NCBI RefSeq assembly: GCF_026248825.1
Contig: NZ_CP110973.1
Span: 6,283,501-6,347,500, forward strand
Direction of reading: 5' to 3'
Length of the DNA stretch: 64,000 nucleotides
Origin: Larkinella insperata
GTDB taxonomy: Bacteria > Bacteroidota > Bacteroidia > Cytophagales > Spirosomataceae
The first letter of the stretch is position 1. Every line of letters begins with the position of its first letter. Positions 1 through 7,761 of this stretch are shown piece by piece. Made by a program: the position numbers and the translations under genes. The notes below the pieces were generated by a model. The model saw nothing but the letters and a program-made list of their open reading frames with translations. It searched no databases and was not told the origin of the DNA.

Positions 1-706
1 CCGAATCGGTCAGCGACGGGTTGGCCATGGCGTAGTAAAACGACAGCGGAATACAGATCAGGACCGAGGAGACGAAGAAAATCGCGAACGAACGGTCTTT
101 CAGCAGTTTAAAGGCATCGACGCCCAGAATCTGGCCTACCGTAGCATTGGCGGTTGGTTTCGGAGGCGTGTCGGGCAGGGTAAAAGCAAAAAGGCCGAAA
201 AACAGCGCGATGTACATGGCGATCTGAAAGATGGTCGACTCCCCGCCGATGTTCAGAAAACCAACGATGTTGGTGATCACAATCCAGGCCACCGTTCCCA
301 GCACCCGAATGCCCGGAAATTCTTTTTCCGGATTGCTCATGTGCTGCATCGCGATGGAGGTCGTCAGCGACATGGAAGGCGCAAAGGTGAGGCAGTAAGC
401 CAGAATCAGCCAGAAAAACTGATCCGCGTTGTTTTCACGAATCAGGAAAAACAAGATGGCCGCTCCGGCCAGGTTCAAAACGCCCAGCACTTTCTGGGCG
501 GCAAAATACCGGTCGGCAATCAGACCGACGAAAAACGGCGCCACCAGCATCGCCAGCGAGAAAGCCGTGTAGGCATTCCCGACCTGATCACCGGTTGCGT
601 TCAATTGATTGAATAGATACTTGCTCATCTGTCCATACCAAGCTCCCCAAACTGAGTACAGGAGGAACATCATCATGGAGAGCTGAATGCGGGTTTTTAG
701 GCTCAT
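1..706 (-). CDS. MFS permease, nucleoside:H+ symporter-like (3' part outside window)
   Basis: The reverse strand reads from ATG at 706 through 235 codons to the window edge without a stop, so the C-terminal half is missing. The visible part starts MSLKTRIQLSMMMFLLYS and contains about six hydrophobic segments, with motifs such as WGAWYGQMSKYL and FVGLIADRYF that resemble the nucleoside:H+ symporter branch (NupG/XapB type) of the major facilitator superfamily. It should be an inner-membrane proton-driven importer of a nucleoside or small sugar-like molecule. In Bacteroidota such permeases often lie near ThuA and Gfo/Idh/MocA genes, which occur here 7 kb away, but no operon link is visible. The next gene is divergent, starting at 905. 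Substrate is not determinable from the sequence. Confidence 0.8.
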   Translation of the reverse strand, partial: MSLKTRIQLSMMMFLLYSVWGAWYGQMSKYLFNQLNATGDQVGNAYTAFSLAMLVAPFFVGLIADRYFAAQKVLGVLNLAGAAILFFLIRENNADQFFWLILAYCLTFAPSMSLTTSIAMQHMSNPEKEFPGIRVLGTVAWIVITNIVGFLNIGGESTIFQIAMYIALFFGLFAFTLPDTPPKPTANATVGQILGVDAFKLLKDRSFAIFFVSSVLICIPLSFYYAMANPSLTDS

Positions 707-892
707 TGGGTTACGTAGTGGTTAATGAAAGTTCTGGAGTGCGGCATTCCATCGCGGCTTTGAAGTTAACGGAAATGTCCTAAGTGTCCAATGCTCGGTG
801 CAGAACTTTCGCCCCGCCCGCCATTTTTCTCAGTTCAGTCATAATCTTTCACGGTTGATAAATAGTCTGCTTCTTTCCGGTTCTACACCCCG

Positions 893-900
893 TATTTTTG
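893..900 (+). promoter_or_regulatory. Bacteroidota -7 box TATTTTTG, 4 nt before the start codon
   Basis: TATTTTTG fits the TAnnTTTG consensus of the Bacteroidota primary sigma factor and ends four bases before the ATG at 905. If used, the transcript would begin at or within a few bases of the start codon (leaderless or nearly so). No clear -33 TTG is seen at the expected distance, so this is a weak promoter or partly chance. Confidence 0.4.
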
Positions 901-904
901 AAAC

Positions 905-2029
905 ATGAAACGGTTTTACGCCCTCCTAGCCTTCGTTCTGCTAACGGTTTGCCCCCACGTACAAGCCCAGAAAGTGGACCTCGACCGGTTTTATTTTGAC
1001 GCCGGTTACCTGATTTTGCCCCGGGAATTTACCCCGCCGGACAACCGCACGTTCGGCGTTCGGCTGCTTTGTTCGCCTTCAGTCGCGTCAGCTTACCCAG
1101 AAGCGTCGATTTACGAAAAAATTGGTTTGTCGGGCTTCCAGCGGGTTGAGAACGACCCGGCGGTGGGCATCGTCGTAGAATTCGGCAACGTCCGCTTCGA
1201 AAAGAGCGAAACGAAAGTTCGTACCGAAGAGAAAAAAGACAAGGACGGTAAAGTAACCAGCAAAACCGATTATTATACGATCACCGTGCGCTACAGTTTC
1301 AGCGGAAATTACAAGATTCTCGGTGCCCGGACCGACGAGAAGTCGCTGAGCCGCCGGGAAAAGGCCAAAGCGCAGGAACTTCAGAACAACCGGTTTTTGC
1401 AGGGTGCTTCGTCGGCCGATCCGGCCAAAAGCGTGATCACCAGCGGTTATTTTCCGTACGAACTCTCGTACACGACCATCGAATACAAAAGCCTGACCGA
1501 CGCCCGGCGTTACATTGAGCAGAACCAGCAAACCATTCGCACCGATCTGATTGCGAAGTACGTCACCGACGCCCTGATCCGGGTAAACGAAGACGCAAAC
1601 CGCTGGTACGGGTATGTACCCACCCAAACGCGCGAGTTTCTGTGGATCCTGGACTCGAAAAGCCACCCCGAATACCCCATCCAGCAGGAAGCCATCAAAG
1701 CCATCAAGGAATTGTCGAAGCGGATGACGGCCACGCAACCCATTGATCAGTTAGCCCGCGACATCCAGCCCGTTATGGATTATTTTCAGGAGCTGAAAAC
1801 CAAGTACAGCGGCAGCGATAAACGCGACCAGAAAATGCGGTATTCGGCTTTTTACAACCTGATGGTGCTGAACTTTCTGCTCGACCGTCCCGATCAGGCC
1901 AGCGACGAAGCCGTCGGTTTGATCAAAAACGGCTACGATACCAAAGACGGCGAAAAATACATCGGCTGGTCGGAGGAATTAAAGAAAATGCTGGCCAAAC
2001 ACCAGATGGCCTCGCGGCACGTTCAGTAG
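905..2029 (+). CDS. Secreted protein of unknown function, 374 aa
   Basis: I do not recognise a family. The protein opens with a clear signal peptide (MKRFYALLAFVLLTVCPHVQAQ, cleavage expected after AQA/Q), so it is exported, probably to the periplasm. The mature part has a lysine/glutamate-rich stretch at about residues 100-125 (KVRTEEKKDKDGKVTSKTDYY) in a probable beta-rich region, followed by a charged helical second half (about 200-374) with no membrane segment. No lipobox, no cell-surface sorting domain and no recognisable catalytic motif are visible. It is monocistronic: a divergent MFS gene lies upstream and a strong terminator follows immediately at 2030-2075, shared with convergent mutS. 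The ATG at 905 directly precedes the signal peptide, which fixes the start. Confidence 0.75.
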   Translation: MKRFYALLAFVLLTVCPHVQAQKVDLDRFYFDAGYLILPREFTPPDNRTFGVRLLCSPSVASAYPEASIYEKIGLSGFQRVENDPAVGIVVEFGNVRFEKSETKVRTEEKKDKDGKVTSKTDYYTITVRYSFSGNYKILGARTDEKSLSRREKAKAQELQNNRFLQGASSADPAKSVITSGYFPYELSYTTIEYKSLTDARRYIEQNQQTIRTDLIAKYVTDALIRVNEDANRWYGYVPTQTREFLWILDSKSHPEYPIQQEAIKAIKELSKRMTATQPIDQLARDIQPVMDYFQELKTKYSGSDKRDQKMRYSAFYNLMVLNFLLDRPDQASDEAVGLIKNGYDTKDGEKYIGWSEELKKMLAKHQMASRHVQ

Positions 2030-2075
2030 CGTCTCTACGGACTAAAAAGCCGTTGAGTCCGTAGAGACGGTTTTT
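2030..2075. terminator. Bidirectional rho-independent terminator
   Basis: A perfect 14-bp stem (CGTCTCTACGGACT at 2030-2043 with its complement at 2056-2069) is followed by GTTTTTATT. It begins one base after the stop codon at 2029 and ends at the mutS stop codon, so it serves both convergent genes. Confidence 0.9.
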
Positions 2076-4755
2076 ATTCAATCATTTTCAGCAGCTCATT
2101 CAGTTTCAGCAACGCTTCAATCGGCGTCAGCGTGTTGATGTCCATCTTCCGGAGTTTGTCCTTGATGGCTTCGGCTTTCGGGTCACCGGCTTCGAAGATT
2201 TTAAGCGTAATGTCGTTTGCTTTGGGCATGTCCCGCAGCGTTGCCCGCCGGTCGTCGCCCGCTCCTTCCCGCTGGCTTTCGAGTTGTTGCAGGATTTCAC
2301 CGGCCCGGCTGACAATCTTGGTGGGCATACCGGCCATCTGGGCCACGTGAATCCCGAAGCTGTGCTCGCTTCCCCCCTCTTTCAGTTTCCGGAGGAAAAT
2401 CACCTTATTGCCCATTTCCTTGACGGCCACATTGAAGTTCTTGATGCGCGGCAAATCCGTCGCCAGTTCGTTCAGTTCGTGGTAGTGGGTGGCAAAAAGG
2501 GTTTTGGCCCGGTAGTGCGGGTGGTTGTGCAGGTACTCGGCAATTGACCAGGCGATGGAAACCCCGTCGTAGGTGCTGGTACCCCGCCCGATTTCGTCCA
2601 TGATCACCAGGCTACGCTCGCTGAGGTTGTTCAGGATGCTGGCGGTTTCGGTCATCTCCACCATAAACGTTGACTCGCCCCGCGAGAGGTTGTCGGAAGC
2701 ACCCACGCGCGTGAATATTTTATCGACAATACCGATTTCGGCTTCCGAAGCGGGCACAAAACAACCCGTTTGCGCCATCAGCACGATCAACGCCGTTTGC
2801 CGCAGGAGCGCCGATTTACCGGCCATGTTCGGCCCCGTAATAATAATAATCTGCTGCGTTTCATCATCCAGAAACAGATCGTTCGGTACGTAGGGCTCGC
2901 CGGGCGGCAGTTGCTGTTCGATTACCGGGTGCCGTCCGTCCTTGATCTGCAAGGCCTTGTCGTTGGTGATCGTCGGTTTGACGTACCGGTTTTTCTCGGC
3001 CACGCGGGCAAACGACGCCAGCACGTCGAGCACCGAAATCACCCGGGCGTTCTGCTGGATGTGGTTGACATATTCGCCAGCCGCCACCACCAGATCGTTG
3101 AACATCCGCTGTTCGATCATGAAAATCTGGTCTTCAGCGTTCAGAATTTTGTCCTCGTATTCTTTCAGTTCAGGTGTAATGTAACGTTCGGCGTTCACCA
3201 GCGTCTGCTTCCGGATCCAGTCGTCCGGCACGCGCGACTTGTGGGCGTTTGACACCTCCAGGTAATACCCAAACACCTTGTTGTAAGCTACTTTCAGCGA
3301 ACCAATGCCCGTGCGCTGGATTTCCCGGTTTTGCAGCTGCACCAGAAAATCTTTGCCCGAAAACGCAATCTCGTGCAGTTGATCCAGATCCGCGTTGACT
3401 CCGCTTTTGATCATCCCGCCCTGATTGCTCAGCACCGGCGCTTCTTCGCGCAACTCCGCTTCGATCCGATCAACCAGGAAGGTACAGGCATTGAGCTGAT
3501 CGGCGTACTTCTTGATCGAAGAGGTCATCGGTTGCTGCGCCATGGCGTTGATCAGCAGTTCCTTGATGGGCAGAATATGCGATAGCGAACGCTTTAGCTG
3601 CACCATCTCCCGGGGCGAAATCCGCCGGACGGCCACTTTCGAAATGAGCCGCTCCAAATCCCCGATTTGCTTCAGGTGCTGCTCGAGGGCTTCCCGCAAA
3701 CCGAGTTGCCCGTCTTCCGACTGGCCGTCTTTGAGCAGTTCAACGGTATTCAACCGCTCTTCAATCAACGGTTTGTCTTTCAACGGCAGCAGCAGCCACT
3801 TCCGCAGCAGCCGGGCTCCCATCGGCGTGACGGTCTGGTCCAGAATCTGAATCAGCGGGATACCACCGTCCTGCTGCGGCATGACCAACTCCAGGTTCCG
3901 GATGGTGAACCGGTCGAGCCAGACGTACTTATCTTCTTCCAGCCGGGTCAGCCGAACGATGTGGCCGACATCCTTGTGCTCGGTTTCGTGCAGGTAATGC
4001 AAAATAACCCCGGCCGCCACAATACCGTCCGTCAGGTTTTCGACGCCAAAGCCTTTCAGCGAGGAAGTCTGAAAATGCTGGGTCAGCAGCGGATAGGAAA
4101 AATCGTAGGTAAACGCCCAGTCTTCGAGCGTATACGTGTGAAATTTATCGCCAAACAGTTCAACGAAATCTTTCCGGTGTTTTTTACAGAACAGAATTTC
4201 CGACGGGTTAAAGCTCTGGAGCAGTTTGTCGGCGTAAGCCGCGTTGCCCTGAGCCGTCAGAAATTCGCCGGTTGAAATATCCAGAAACGCCACGCCGAAC
4301 TGCGCTTCCGGCCCCGCTCCTTTCGAAAAGTGAACAGCCGCCAGGTAGTTGTTCCGGCGGGTGTCGAGCACGTTGTCGTTGAATGAAACGCCGGGCGTTA
4401 CCAGCTCCGTCACCCCGCGTTTAACGATGCCCTTGGCCATGGTGGGGTCTTCCAGCTGGTCGCAGATGGCCACGCGCTCGCCCGCCCGCACCAGTTTGGG
4501 CAGGTGCGTATCCAGCGAGTGGTGCGGAAATCCGGCCAGTTCTTCGTTGGCACCGCCGTTGTTTCGTTTGGTCAGGGTGATGCCCAGAATTCGGCTCGCT
4601 TTAACGGCATCTTCACCGAATGTTTCATAAAAATCGCCCACGCGGAAAAGCAGGATCGCGCCGGGGTATTTTAACTTGATCTGATTGTATTGCCGATTTA
4701 AAGGAGTTTCTTTGGAGTTTTTTTGGGGTTTTGCGGGTGATGCCGAATGTGCCAA
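2074..4755 (-). CDS. mutS: DNA mismatch repair protein MutS
   Basis: MutS recognises base mismatches and small loops as a sliding clamp and recruits MutL. The 893-residue length is normal for MutS1. Near the N-terminus, GDFYETFGEDA (residues 40-50) holds the conserved Phe-x-Glu that stacks on the mismatch (F42, E44). The C-terminal ATPase has Walker A GPNMAGKS at about 639-646 and the Walker B/signature region DEIGRGTSTYDG at about 718, followed by the conserved FATHYHEL. A basic, disordered N-terminal 20 residues precede the mismatch-binding domain. No MutL is nearby. It is divergent from the RNA methyltransferase gene with 167 bp between them, and convergent with the secreted protein upstream. 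Nothing appears degenerate. Confidence 0.98.
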   Translation of the reverse strand: MAHSASPAKPQKNSKETPLNRQYNQIKLKYPGAILLFRVGDFYETFGEDAVKASRILGITLTKRNNGGANEELAGFPHHSLDTHLPKLVRAGERVAICDQLEDPTMAKGIVKRGVTELVTPGVSFNDNVLDTRRNNYLAAVHFSKGAGPEAQFGVAFLDISTGEFLTAQGNAAYADKLLQSFNPSEILFCKKHRKDFVELFGDKFHTYTLEDWAFTYDFSYPLLTQHFQTSSLKGFGVENLTDGIVAAGVILHYLHETEHKDVGHIVRLTRLEEDKYVWLDRFTIRNLELVMPQQDGGIPLIQILDQTVTPMGARLLRKWLLLPLKDKPLIEERLNTVELLKDGQSEDGQLGLREALEQHLKQIGDLERLISKVAVRRISPREMVQLKRSLSHILPIKELLINAMAQQPMTSSIKKYADQLNACTFLVDRIEAELREEAPVLSNQGGMIKSGVNADLDQLHEIAFSGKDFLVQLQNREIQRTGIGSLKVAYNKVFGYYLEVSNAHKSRVPDDWIRKQTLVNAERYITPELKEYEDKILNAEDQIFMIEQRMFNDLVVAAGEYVNHIQQNARVISVLDVLASFARVAEKNRYVKPTITNDKALQIKDGRHPVIEQQLPPGEPYVPNDLFLDDETQQIIIITGPNMAGKSALLRQTALIVLMAQTGCFVPASEAEIGIVDKIFTRVGASDNLSRGESTFMVEMTETASILNNLSERSLVIMDEIGRGTSTYDGVSIAWSIAEYLHNHPHYRAKTLFATHYHELNELATDLPRIKNFNVAVKEMGNKVIFLRKLKEGGSEHSFGIHVAQMAGMPTKIVSRAGEILQQLESQREGAGDDRRATLRDMPKANDITLKIFEAGDPKAEAIKDKLRKMDINTLTPIEALLKLNELLKMIE

Positions 4756-4922
4756 ATCAGTACTGTTTTGTGCTAATGAATACGCCGTTTCAAATCCGGG
4801 CTTCCGGTTTTATGCTACGAATGGCGTCTGACCGCAAGCCGCAAACAAATTTTAGATGCACGCCTTTTTATTCTCGCAGATAATCCCAGATTTGCCCTTT
4901 ATTAATTCAAAAATACCAAAAA

Positions 4923-5465
4923 ATGCCCAGAAAAGTAAGTCTTGACGAGCTTAATCGTCTGTCCGTGGAGGATTTCAAACAAGCCGCCAAAAACCCGTAT
5001 TGCCTGATTTTGGATAATGTACGGAGTCTCAATAACGTGGGCTCGGTGTTCCGGACGGCCGACGCCTTCCGGGCCGAAAAGATCTACCTCTGCGGAATCA
5101 CGGGGACCCCGCCCCACCGCGACATCACCAAAACCGCCCTGGGAGCCACCGAGTCGGTCGACTGGGAATACGCCCCGGACGTTGCCGGACTGGTGGAAAA
5201 GCTCAGACAGGATGGCTGGACGGTTGCGGCCATTGAGCAGGCCGAAGGAAGCGTCAGTTTGCAAAACTTTCAGCCGGATGCCAACAAAAAGACGGCCTTT
5301 GTGTTTGGTAATGAGGTTGCGGGCGTCAACGACGCTGTTGTTCAGAAAGCGGACCTTGTCCTCGAAATCCCGCAATACGGCACCAAACATTCACTCAATA
5401 TCGCCGTTAGCGCCGGTATTATTTGCTGGGACTTTCTGACAAAACTTAACAAAAACTTAACATAA
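4923..5465 (+). CDS. TrmH/SpoU-family RNA 2'-O-methyltransferase
   Basis: This 180-residue single-domain SPOUT enzyme should transfer a methyl group from S-adenosylmethionine to a ribose 2'-OH in tRNA or rRNA. All three SpoU motifs are present: motif 1 NNVGSVFRTADAF (37-49, with the catalytic-type Arg44), motif 2 FVFGNEVAGV (126-135) and motif 3 IPQYGTKHSLNIAVS (149-163), which form the knotted SAM pocket. It lacks the N-terminal substrate-binding domain of RlmB-type enzymes, so it is closer to TrmH or TrmL in layout. The exact target nucleotide cannot be told from sequence. The gene is divergent from mutS and is followed 81 bp later by the lysine-rich protein gene. Confidence 0.92.
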   Translation: MPRKVSLDELNRLSVEDFKQAAKNPYCLILDNVRSLNNVGSVFRTADAFRAEKIYLCGITGTPPHRDITKTALGATESVDWEYAPDVAGLVEKLRQDGWTVAAIEQAEGSVSLQNFQPDANKKTAFVFGNEVAGVNDAVVQKADLVLEIPQYGTKHSLNIAVSAGIICWDFLTKLNKNLT

Positions 5466-5546
5466 GCCTTTTGTTTTTGCTAAATTTTTCGTAGTTGTTT
5501 GTAGATTTTTTCATCACCTCAGATAAGCTCACTAACACACTCTCAA

Positions 5547-6005
5547 ATGAAGACCAAGAAGAAAGAGCTGGCAACCAACATCGCGAGTTCGATCGAAACC
5601 AAATTGGCGGAAGTCGGCGAACAATCCAAAAAAGTAAAAAAAGCCATTGAGAAATCGGCCAGCAAGTTAGCAAGCCGGATTAGTAAACTCTTCAAGAAAG
5701 ATGAAGAGAAAAAGAAAAAACAAGCCGCCAAAGCCAAGAAGAAAGCCGACGAAAAAATCGGTAAAATCAAAAAAGGCGGTAAGGGCAAAAAAGACAAGAA
5801 AGAAAGTGCTAAAGCCGGCCAGAACGGCCACGTTGTAGCAGCCACTCCCGAACTGGTAACTCCGCAGCCGATCACGTCTTCCACACCGACTACGCCTGCC
5901 AAACCCAAAACTGCACCGTCGGCCAAAACCGCCCCGCCCCGTCCCCGGTCGCGCCAGACCCCGGCCCCCGGTACCCAGCCGGAACCCTCGTCTTCCGAAG
6001 CCTGA
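5547..6005 (+). CDS. Lysine-rich low-complexity protein, 152 aa
   Basis: No family is recognised with confidence. Residues 1-92 contain about 32 lysines (roughly 35 percent), with alanine and glutamate, in an arrangement likely to form a long basic helix with runs such as KKDEEKKKKQAAKAKKKADEK. Residues 93-152 form a Pro/Thr/Ser/Ala-rich tail without lysine clusters. This resembles histone H1-like or phasin-tail bacterial proteins in composition only. There is no signal peptide or membrane segment, so it should be cytoplasmic, and the charge suggests nucleic-acid or polyphosphate binding (inference). It lies 81 bp after the RNA methyltransferase gene, but AT-rich sequence between them could hold its own promoter. 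A strong terminator follows at 6044. Confidence 0.75.
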   Translation: MKTKKKELATNIASSIETKLAEVGEQSKKVKKAIEKSASKLASRISKLFKKDEEKKKKQAAKAKKKADEKIGKIKKGGKGKKDKKESAKAGQNGHVVAATPELVTPQPITSSTPTTPAKPKTAPSAKTAPPRPRSRQTPAPGTQPEPSSSEA

Positions 6006-6418
6006 TCAACGCCGTCAATCCGGCACTTTTGTAATTTTTTTTTGCGTAGAACGGATGTTCTACGCTTTTTTATTTTTGTTCCTACAGAGGCAATAAATGC
6101 CTTTCTTTCTGAGACTTACTTACCGAAAACTAACTTTTTTAAAATACTTTAATTGCTTTTTTTTTAACTTAAAATTTGCTTCCATACTTGCCATTCAATT
6201 AATTAGCGATGTCTCTCACCGATAACGCAGTCTGATAATTAGACATACTCTTTAATAGCCGACCTTCCTCTTACGGCAGTACATGTGAGATAGTTTCTAC
6301 CAAGGGATGATCCCCGTGTAAGTTTTTTACAACATTTTTCGAATAGCTGACTCTTTCAAGACTTGTCGGGTTTACCCGGCTCTTTATCTTATGTCCAATT
6401 TTTAATTTGACATAGTCT
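6006..6418. other. Intergenic region, 413 bp: terminator plus AT-rich leader
   Basis: The first 70 bases hold the terminator of the lysine-rich gene. The rest is AT-rich with several T-runs (about 6130-6180) and no convincing open frame, tRNA or inverted repeat. It presumably contains the promoter of the histidine kinase gene; only near matches to TAnnTTTG (around 6404-6413) are visible. Confidence 0.6.
6044..6074 (+). terminator. Rho-independent terminator
   Basis: GCGTAGAAC (6044-6052), loop GGAT and GTTCTACGC (6057-6065) make a perfect 9-bp stem followed by TTTTTTATTTTTG. It ends the lysine-rich protein transcript. Confidence 0.9.
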
Positions 6419-7699
6419 ATGCCACGAACGACTATTCGCATTTGGATCGCGCTTTCGGCCCTGTTAATCACGGGTATTGTGTTAACCCAGATTTACTGGA
6501 TGCGCAATGAGTATGAACTTCAGGAACGACAATTTCTGCACACGGTTACCAAAGCCCTTCACAAGGTAGCCTCGCGCGTGGCCCAACCTGAAAAAGACAG
6601 TCCGGTTGATGTTCAGGTGATTGCTCATTCTCCGGCCGATTATCTGGTCAATCTGAATGTTCCGTTCGATTCGCAAAAGTTGAACTTACACCTCGACAGC
6701 GAACTGGCGCTTCACCAGATTCAAACCCCCTTTTACTACGGGTTGTACAATACTCGCGTCAGGCAGATCATCTACCAAGATCCCAATCAACAAACCACCG
6801 ATCCTTTATCTGAAAGTAGGGTTGTCAAGCCCATTCCGTCACCGTATTACTTTGTGGTCCATTTCCCCGGCCAGGTCCGTTACCTGACGCAGCAGATGGA
6901 TTTTGAGATTCTGTTGTCGACCATTGTGCTGTTGCTTACCGCCTTTTTTGTTTATTTTTTCTACGGGTTGTTCAGGCAAAAAAGCCGTACGGAAGAGCAG
7001 CGGGAGTTTATGAGCAACATGACGCATGAATTGCAGACGCCCATTGCGTCCATCAGGCTGGCCGCCGATATATTGCTATCCCCCAAAATTATCGAACAAC
7101 CCGAGCGGATGCGAAAGTATGTGCGGATGGTGCAGGAGGAAACCATGCGGTTACAGCAACAGGTAGAGACGGTATTGACCGTGGCCCGTACCGAAGACAG
7201 CAATGGCATTAAACTCCATCCAATTTGTATCGATATGCATGAATTGCTGTACCATCTGGCGGAGCGTCACGGCGACTACCTCCATCTGGAACTGGACGCG
7301 CAGCACGCCATCATTCAGGCAGACCGGATGCACCTGGTCAACGTGATTGGGAATTTAGTCGATAACGCCCTTAAATACACGCCTAAAAACCCCCTCATCC
7401 GGCTGACGACCCACAACGAGAATGGTCAACTGGTGGTGATGGTACAGGACAACGGCATTGGCATTGCGCCCGAACACCAGCCCCATATTTTCGATGCTTA
7501 TTACCGGGCGCCCGGCGCTAACGCCCAAAGCGTCAAAGGATTTGGCCTGGGCTTAAGTTATGTGCAGAAAATTATTAAAGCGCACCACTGGAAGATTACA
7601 TTACACAGCACTCTGGGGCAGGGAACCTCGTTCCGCATTCGGATCCCTCAGCACACCGCCCACGCTCAAAAAGAAATAAGAGTGAAAAGTGAAGAGTAA
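6419..7699 (+). CDS. Orphan sensor histidine kinase
   Basis: A 426-residue inner-membrane kinase. TM1 is at about residues 8-26, a periplasmic sensor region of roughly 135 residues follows, and TM2 is at about 164-184. The HisKA domain carries FMSNMTHELQTPIASIRL with phospho-acceptor His203. The HATPase domain has the N-box NVIGNLVDNALKYTP (about 307-321), G1 DNGIGIAP and G2 GFGLGLS (about 373-379). All catalytic motifs are intact. No response regulator is adjacent, so its partner is elsewhere; the sigma-54 regulator at 13957 is also unpaired but too far away to link. The last seven codons (IRVKSEE and stop) fall inside an intergenic inverted repeat starting at 7678, so the C-terminus may have been rewritten by that repeat. 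The periplasmic sensor has no recognised fold. Confidence 0.93.
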   Translation: MPRTTIRIWIALSALLITGIVLTQIYWMRNEYELQERQFLHTVTKALHKVASRVAQPEKDSPVDVQVIAHSPADYLVNLNVPFDSQKLNLHLDSELALHQIQTPFYYGLYNTRVRQIIYQDPNQQTTDPLSESRVVKPIPSPYYFVVHFPGQVRYLTQQMDFEILLSTIVLLLTAFFVYFFYGLFRQKSRTEEQREFMSNMTHELQTPIASIRLAADILLSPKIIEQPERMRKYVRMVQEETMRLQQQVETVLTVARTEDSNGIKLHPICIDMHELLYHLAERHGDYLHLELDAQHAIIQADRMHLVNVIGNLVDNALKYTPKNPLIRLTTHNENGQLVVMVQDNGIGIAPEHQPHIFDAYYRAPGANAQSVKGFGLGLSYVQKIIKAHHWKITLHSTLGQGTSFRIRIPQHTAHAQKEIRVKSEE

Positions 7700-7748
7700 A
7701 AAGTCAGTGATGTATCACCAACCCTTTACCCTTCACTTTTCACTCTTA
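7678..7748. repeat. Inverted repeat of the ACTTTTCACTCTTA family
   Basis: The arms at 7678-7700 and 7725-7747 match at 22 of 23 positions. The left arm overlaps the end and stop codon of the histidine kinase gene. The right arm includes ACTTTTCACTCTTA (7735-7748), which recurs twice near 15.35 kb. It lies between convergent genes, so it may act as a terminator, although a U-tract is lacking. Confidence 0.8.
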
Positions 7749-7761
7749 GCTTACTTCGGTT

